Of a stretch of 64,000 nucleotides of DNA, positions 60,214-64,000 are shown piece after piece. A program made the position numbers and the translations under genes. The notes under the pieces were generated by a model. It was not told where the DNA came from. It did no database searches and worked only from the letters and a program-made list of their open reading frames with translations. Within the stretch, counting starts at the first letter, position 1. Each line of letters opens with the position of its first letter. Source of the DNA: JADLGL01 sp050184415 (lineage in GTDB: Bacteria > Pseudomonadota > Alphaproteobacteria > Rhizobiales > Kaistiaceae); the NCBI GenBank assembly GCA_050184415.1, contig JBFXAJ010000006.1, positions 1 to 64,000 on the forward strand, written 5' to 3'.

Positions 60214-60990
60214 TCACCGCCGCGCTCGCACGATGTGCGACCGGAGCTCCTGCACCGTCGCCGAGAAAGCGGGGGTGAAGGTCACGTCGAGCTCGCGCCG
60301 GCGCGGGATGGAATTGCGATGCTCGACGACGATCCGGCCCGGCCGCGCCGACATCACGAAGATGCGGTCGGCGAGGAACACCGCCTCGCGGAGGTCGTGG
60401 GTCACCAGAACCACGGTCATGCGCCGCGTGGCGTGGAGATCGCGGATCACGCACCACAGCTCCTCGCGGGTGAAGGCGTCGAGCGCGCCGAACGGCTCGT
60501 CGAGCATCAGGAGCTCGGGCTCGTGGATCAGGGCGCGGCAGAGCGCGGCGCGCATCTGCATTCCGCCCGACAGCTCCCACGGATATTTGTCGCCCGCTCC
60601 GGCGAGCCCCACCGAAGCCAGCAGCGCCTCGGCACGCTCACGATATTCCGCGCGGTGCCGACGCATCCTGCCGCGGTGCGGCTGCACGATCTCGAGCGGC
60701 AGGAGGATGTTGTCGCGCGTCGTCCGCCAGGCGAGCAGCGTCGGCGCCTGGAACGCCATGCCCGCGATCTTCACCGGCTGGTCCACCGGCTTCCCGCCGA
60801 GAAGAACAGCGCCGCCCTGCGGAAACTGCAGCCCGGTGGCGAGCTTCATCAGCGTGGACTTGCCGCAGCCCGAAGGGCCGACAACCGCGGCGAACTCGCC
60901 GCGGTCGATCCGCATCGTGAGATCCTCGACCGCGGGGGGGCCCACTCCGCCATAGGCGAAGCGGACCCTCTCGAGCGCGACGAAGCTCAT
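60214..60990 (-). CDS. ABC transporter ATP-binding protein (SsuB/TauB-like)
   Basis: A 258-residue ATPase with Walker A GPSGCGKST, the signature ELSGGMQMRAALCRALI, and Walker B LLMLDEPFGALD, typical of NitT/TauT importers. The ATG overlaps the binding-protein stop by four bases. It energises the permease downstream. Confidence 0.93.
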   Translation of the reverse strand: MSFVALERVRFAYGGVGPPAVEDLTMRIDRGEFAAVVGPSGCGKSTLMKLATGLQFPQGGAVLLGGKPVDQPVKIAGMAFQAPTLLAWRTTRDNILLPLEIVQPHRGRMRRHRAEYRERAEALLASVGLAGAGDKYPWELSGGMQMRAALCRALIHEPELLMLDEPFGALDAFTREELWCVIRDLHATRRMTVVLVTHDLREAVFLADRIFVMSARPGRIVVEHRNSIPRRRELDVTFTPAFSATVQELRSHIVRARR

Positions 60991-62027
60991 TCGACGGCGC
61001 GGAGCGCTGCCTCAGGCAGGTACTGCGCATCGAACACCGTCTCCGGGGCCGGAAGGCCATTGGTGAAGGTGTAGGTCAGCGCGATCTGGTCGATGGCGGT
61101 CGTGAGGCGGTCCAAATCGACCCCGCCGAAACCGTTCGCGATCACCTCCTCGGTGAGGATGTTCTGGTCGATCGCCATCTGGAGGCGGGCGGTTTCCGTC
61201 GCGATATCGGCGACCGGATTCGCGGCAACCACATACTCGGCGGCGGCCGCCGGGTCGGCGATCGTCTCCTTGAGGGCCCGGGTGAAGGCGCGGAGGAAGG
61301 CCGCCACGGCGTCCGGATGCTCGGCCGCGAAGGTCGGCCCGACGATGATGGCGTTGCCATAGAGGTTCACGCCGTACTCGGCCATCAGCATGACGTTGAT
61401 GTCGTCGGCCGGGACGCCGGCATTGAGGAGGTTGAAGTAGGACGAGAAGGAGAAGCCGGTGACGGCGTCGACTTCGCCCGCGGCCAGCATGGGCTCGCGG
61501 ACCGGGAAGCCGACATTCTCGATGGTCACGAGCGAGGCGTCGATGCCGTTGGCCTGGACGAAGATCGGCCACTGCGCATAGGCGCCGTCGGGCGCCGGCG
61601 CGCCGAGCGTGTGGCCCTCGAGGTCCGCCGGCGTCTCGATGCCGAGGCTGCGGCGGCCGACGATCGAGAAGGCGGGGTAGTTGTAGACCATGTAGACCGC
61701 CTTCATGTCGACGGTCGGATTGGCATCGCGGAACTTGATCAGCGAGTTGATGTCGCCAAAACCCATGTCGTAGGTGCCGGAGGCGACGCGGTTGATCGGC
61801 TCGAGCGAGCCGGAGGCGCTGTCGATCGTGACCAGCAGCCCCTCCTCCTCGAAATAGCCCCTCTCAAGCGCGAGCAGGAATGGGGCGGCCGGACCTTCGA
61901 AATTCCAGTCGAGCGAGAACCGGATCGGCGTCAGCGCCGGCTGGGCGTTCGTCGTGGAATAGACGGCGACGGCAATGCCGATGCCTGCGACGGCGGCGAG
62001 CGCTGCCCGCCGGGTAAGCTTGTGCAT
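60987..62027 (-). CDS. ABC transporter substrate-binding protein (NMT1/THI5-like)
   Basis: A 346-residue periplasmic protein with an N-terminal Sec or Tat signal (HKLTRRAALAAVAGIGIAV) and the NMT1/SsuA fold, with IRFSLDWNFEGPAAPF, YFEEEGLLVTI and DMGFGDINSLIK. The ATG at 62027 has AAGGGGAC upstream. Relatives bind pyrimidines (thiamine precursor), sulfonates or nitrate; the ligand here is open. It is in operon with the ATPase and permease. Confidence 0.9.
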   Translation of the reverse strand: MHKLTRRAALAAVAGIGIAVAVYSTTNAQPALTPIRFSLDWNFEGPAAPFLLALERGYFEEEGLLVTIDSASGSLEPINRVASGTYDMGFGDINSLIKFRDANPTVDMKAVYMVYNYPAFSIVGRRSLGIETPADLEGHTLGAPAPDGAYAQWPIFVQANGIDASLVTIENVGFPVREPMLAAGEVDAVTGFSFSSYFNLLNAGVPADDINVMLMAEYGVNLYGNAIIVGPTFAAEHPDAVAAFLRAFTRALKETIADPAAAAEYVVAANPVADIATETARLQMAIDQNILTEEVIANGFGGVDLDRLTTAIDQIALTYTFTNGLPAPETVFDAQYLPEAALRAVE

Positions 62028-62089
62028 GACGGTGTCCCCTTCTGAGCTATGTCGTTGAAGAGGAACGCAAGAGCCATGCCGATCCCTCC

Positions 62090-63529
62090 TCAGGCGGCGA
62101 TCGGCGGGCGCGGCATTGGCGGCATGAGCTGTTCGAACGACGCCGCCGCCGTGATCAACGCAGCGTCGGCGAAGCGACGGCCCATGATGTGGAGGCCGAC
62201 CGGAAGCCCGTCGGAGGTCCATCCGGCAGGAAGGCTTGCCGCCGGCTGGCCGGTCAGGTTTGCCACGAAGAGGGCGGGGGTCCAGGCGTCATCTGCGACG
62301 GCGACGCCGCCGATCTCGCCCGGCCCATCGCGGTCGAGGGCGAAGGCGCCGCAGCCCACCGTCGGCGACAGCACGAGGTCATATCGTGCCATCAGGCGGT
62401 CCATCGCGGCGTTGACACGCTTCCGCTCGGTGATGGCATCGGTGAAATCCTCCGCCGTCCAGCGTGCGTCGAGGACACGGCGAAGGCCCGGCGTCAGGTC
62501 GCCTTCCCTGCCCTTCGCGAGCGCGCGGAGGCCGCTGAGATCCGTCTCCAAGGCGACGATGGCGCGGTAGGCGGGCGTCACGTCCGGGACGTCCGGCACG
62601 ACGTCATCGACCTCACAGCCGAGGTCGGCCTCGAACCGCCGGACGGCCGTGGCGATCGCCGCCTTGACGTCCGGGGCCGGCGGCAGCCCGCCCCAGGAGC
62701 TGACATAGGCGACGCGAAGTCCGAGTTTCTCGCGCGGCCGCGCGGCCTCGCGCCAGCGCACGCCTTCGTCCGGCACCGACAGGCGGTCGCGCGGATCGGG
62801 TCCGGCCATCGCCTCGATCATCGCGGCGGCATCGGCCACCGATCGGGCCAGCGGCCCGAGATGCTCGACCGACTCCCAGCCGGAGGCGCCGGGATAGCGC
62901 GCGTCGCGGCAGCCGGGCCACAGCGGGATCCGCCCCATTGACGGCTTGATGCCGACGAGACCGCAGAATGCAGCCGGCAGGCGGACCGAGCCGCCGCCGT
63001 CGCTGCCGAGGGCGAGCGGCACGATCCCGGCGGCCACGGCGGCCGCCGAACCGGCGCTCGAGCCGCCCGAGGTGCGATCGGGGTTCCACGGATTGCGCGT
63101 GGTGGGAAACAGGCGGTTGTGGCCGATGCCGCCATAGCCGAACTCGGCGGCGTTGGTCTTGCCTATGGTGATGGCGCCGGCCACCCCCAGGCGCTCGACG
63201 ACGACGTCATCGGTGTCGGGAACGAAATCCGCATAGAGCCGCGAGCCGAAGGTGGTGCGAAGGCCCTTCGTCAGGACGAGGTCCTTGATCGCGACCGGGA
63301 CGCCGGCAAGCGCGCCAACAGCCTCGCCTGCCGCGATGCGGCGGTCCAAGGTCGCGGCATCGGAGAGAGCGTCCTCGGCAGCGACGGCAGTGAACGCATG
63401 GAGCTGCGGATCGACCCGCGCGATCGCGTCGAGGGTCGAGCGCACGAGCTCCACGGCGGAAAGCTTCCGGGTGCGCACGAGATCGGCCAGCGCCGTGGCG
63501 CTCGGCCAGCGGGGAAGTGCAAAGGTCAT
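62090..63529 (-). CDS. Amidase (amidase-signature family)
   Basis: A 479-residue amidase-signature (AS) enzyme. The catalytic triad is K82 in VAIKDLVLTKG, S157 in TSGGSSAGSAA and S181 in DGGGSVRLPA. The C-terminal half is of normal length. Such enzymes hydrolyse amides, carbamates or ureides, for example allophanate, biuret-like or malonamate substrates; the identity here is unknown. It precedes the NitT/TauT operon by 62 bp on the same strand and may be co-transcribed. A role in the last steps of heterocycle breakdown is plausible. Confidence 0.9.
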   Translation of the reverse strand: MTFALPRWPSATALADLVRTRKLSAVELVRSTLDAIARVDPQLHAFTAVAAEDALSDAATLDRRIAAGEAVGALAGVPVAIKDLVLTKGLRTTFGSRLYADFVPDTDDVVVERLGVAGAITIGKTNAAEFGYGGIGHNRLFPTTRNPWNPDRTSGGSSAGSAAAVAAGIVPLALGSDGGGSVRLPAAFCGLVGIKPSMGRIPLWPGCRDARYPGASGWESVEHLGPLARSVADAAAMIEAMAGPDPRDRLSVPDEGVRWREAARPREKLGLRVAYVSSWGGLPPAPDVKAAIATAVRRFEADLGCEVDDVVPDVPDVTPAYRAIVALETDLSGLRALAKGREGDLTPGLRRVLDARWTAEDFTDAITERKRVNAAMDRLMARYDLVLSPTVGCGAFALDRDGPGEIGGVAVADDAWTPALFVANLTGQPAASLPAGWTSDGLPVGLHIMGRRFADAALITAAASFEQLMPPMPRPPIAA

Positions 63530-63553
63530 GACGCCTCGGAGACGGGGGACGTG

Positions 63554-63583
63554 AAAAGTCCCGCCGCGGGATCGCGGCGGGAC
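63554..63583 (-). terminator. Intrinsic terminator after the peptide-type binding protein gene
   Basis: An 11-bp perfect stem (63558-63568 with 63573-63583) has the loop GGAT as read on the plus strand (ATCC on the minus strand). In the minus-strand RNA it is followed by four U residues (complement of AAAA at 63554-63557). It ends the transcript of the binding-protein gene at 63599-64000. Confidence 0.8.
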
Positions 63584-63598
63584 GGTTCGGGCCGGAGG

Positions 63599-64000
63599 CT
63601 AGGGGTCGCGATAGAGGGTCCGGAAATCGAGGACGAGGTGGAACCAGTAGGTGTAGCCCTCGATGTCCTGCTGCATGGCGACGTCGCGGAAATCCTGGAC
63701 CAGCGGGATGCGCGGCACGTCGTCGAAAGCGATCTGGATGAAGCCTTCCACGGCTTCCTCATAGGCGGCGCGGTCCGGCTCGAACCGGGCCTGGTCGATG
63801 AGGGCGTCGAGCGCGGGGTTCTGGTAGTTCATCGAGTTGAACACCGTGTTGTTCCCGCCGTGATAGGTCCAGTAGAAGTAGTACTCCGGATAGTTCAGCC
63901 ATGCCTTGAAGGACATGATGTCCATCGGCATGTCCTTGGCGGCGAGGCGCGTGTACCAGTTCGCGCCGGGGATCTCCTCGATCTCGACCGTGACGCCGAT
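63599..64000 (-). CDS. Peptide/nickel-type ABC substrate-binding protein, C-terminus (partial)
   Basis: The last 133 residues of a family 5 extracellular binding protein, open at the window edge; the visible chain begins IGVTVEIEEIPGANWYTRL and ends VLDFRTLYRDP. SBP_bac_5 features are KAWLNYPEYYFYWTYHG and NPALDALIDQARFEPD, then PRIPLVQDFR. The rest of the gene and probably the permeases lie beyond the right edge. Such transporters take up peptides, opines or other organic nitrogen. It is 69 bp upstream of the amidase, with a terminator between. Confidence 0.85.
   Translation of the reverse strand: MGVTVEIEEIPGANWYTRLAAKDMPMDIMSFKAWLNYPEYYFYWTYHGGNNTVFNSMNYQNPALDALIDQARFEPDRAAYEEAVEGFIQIAFDDVPRIPLVQDFRDVAMQQDIEGYTYWFHLVLDFRTLYRDP

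Overview
The window is high-GC DNA from an alphaproteobacterium, most likely of the order Hyphomicrobiales (Rhizobiales). The pointers are the detached F1 operon atpHAGDC without F0 genes, the nearby priA and xerC, an alphaproteobacterial rppH, a beta-carbonic anhydrase close to asd, and the intergenic repeat style. The genus cannot be fixed from sequence alone.

Layout. 1-20.97 kb is mostly core chromosome: rppH, a FrnE-like DsbA protein, the F1 ATP synthase operon (minus strand, with an unusual small coiled-coil gene between atpG and atpD and a GCGAATA repeat hairpin between atpD and atpC), two SulP anion transporters, a cupin, a ribbon-helix-helix protein, priA, xerC, a CitE-like lyase, carbonic anhydrase, asd, and a DUF6152/DUF6644 membrane pair. 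A possible small RNA with an anti-Shine-Dalgarno motif lies after xerC.

21.1-38.7 kb reads as a genomic island. It runs from a complete tRNA-Arg(CCT) at 38619-38695 to a 57-bp partial copy of that tRNA's 3' half at 21107-21163, in the same orientation. No integrase is visible. The core of the island is a copper/silver resistance regulon: copB-type and copA-type P1B ATPases, cueR, a CopZ-like chaperone, a CueO-like multicopper oxidase and a DUF305 membrane protein. Four promoters share one CueR-type architecture (TTGACC, 19-bp spacer, dyad). The island also holds two LysR genes, a TetR gene divergent from a small membrane operon, an alcohol dehydrogenase, an aldo/keto reductase with a one-base deletion near its start, a degraded second reductase copy and a frameshifted NmrA-like gene.

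38.7-46.5 kb returns to ordinary chromosome: a UvrD-type helicase, a secreted protein, a ParE/RelE-type toxin-antitoxin pair, an ABC exporter, DUF2127 and SnoaL-like proteins, a SRAP (YedK/HMCES) protein and another secreted protein.

46.5-64 kb is a nitrogen-heterocycle catabolism cluster. uraH, puuD and uraD convert urate to allantoin. With them are a hydantoin/allantoin-type racemase, a polyamine-type ABC transporter, a GntR/FCD regulator, upp, a GlcG/HbpS-like protein, a dihydropyrimidinase-family hydrolase, a guanine-deaminase-like enzyme, a Rieske oxygenase, a NitT/TauT-type ABC transporter, an amidase and the end of a peptide-type binding protein. The Rieske enzyme is the least explained member and the best candidate for an undescribed step, for example oxidation or N-dealkylation of a purine or pyrimidine; this is inference.
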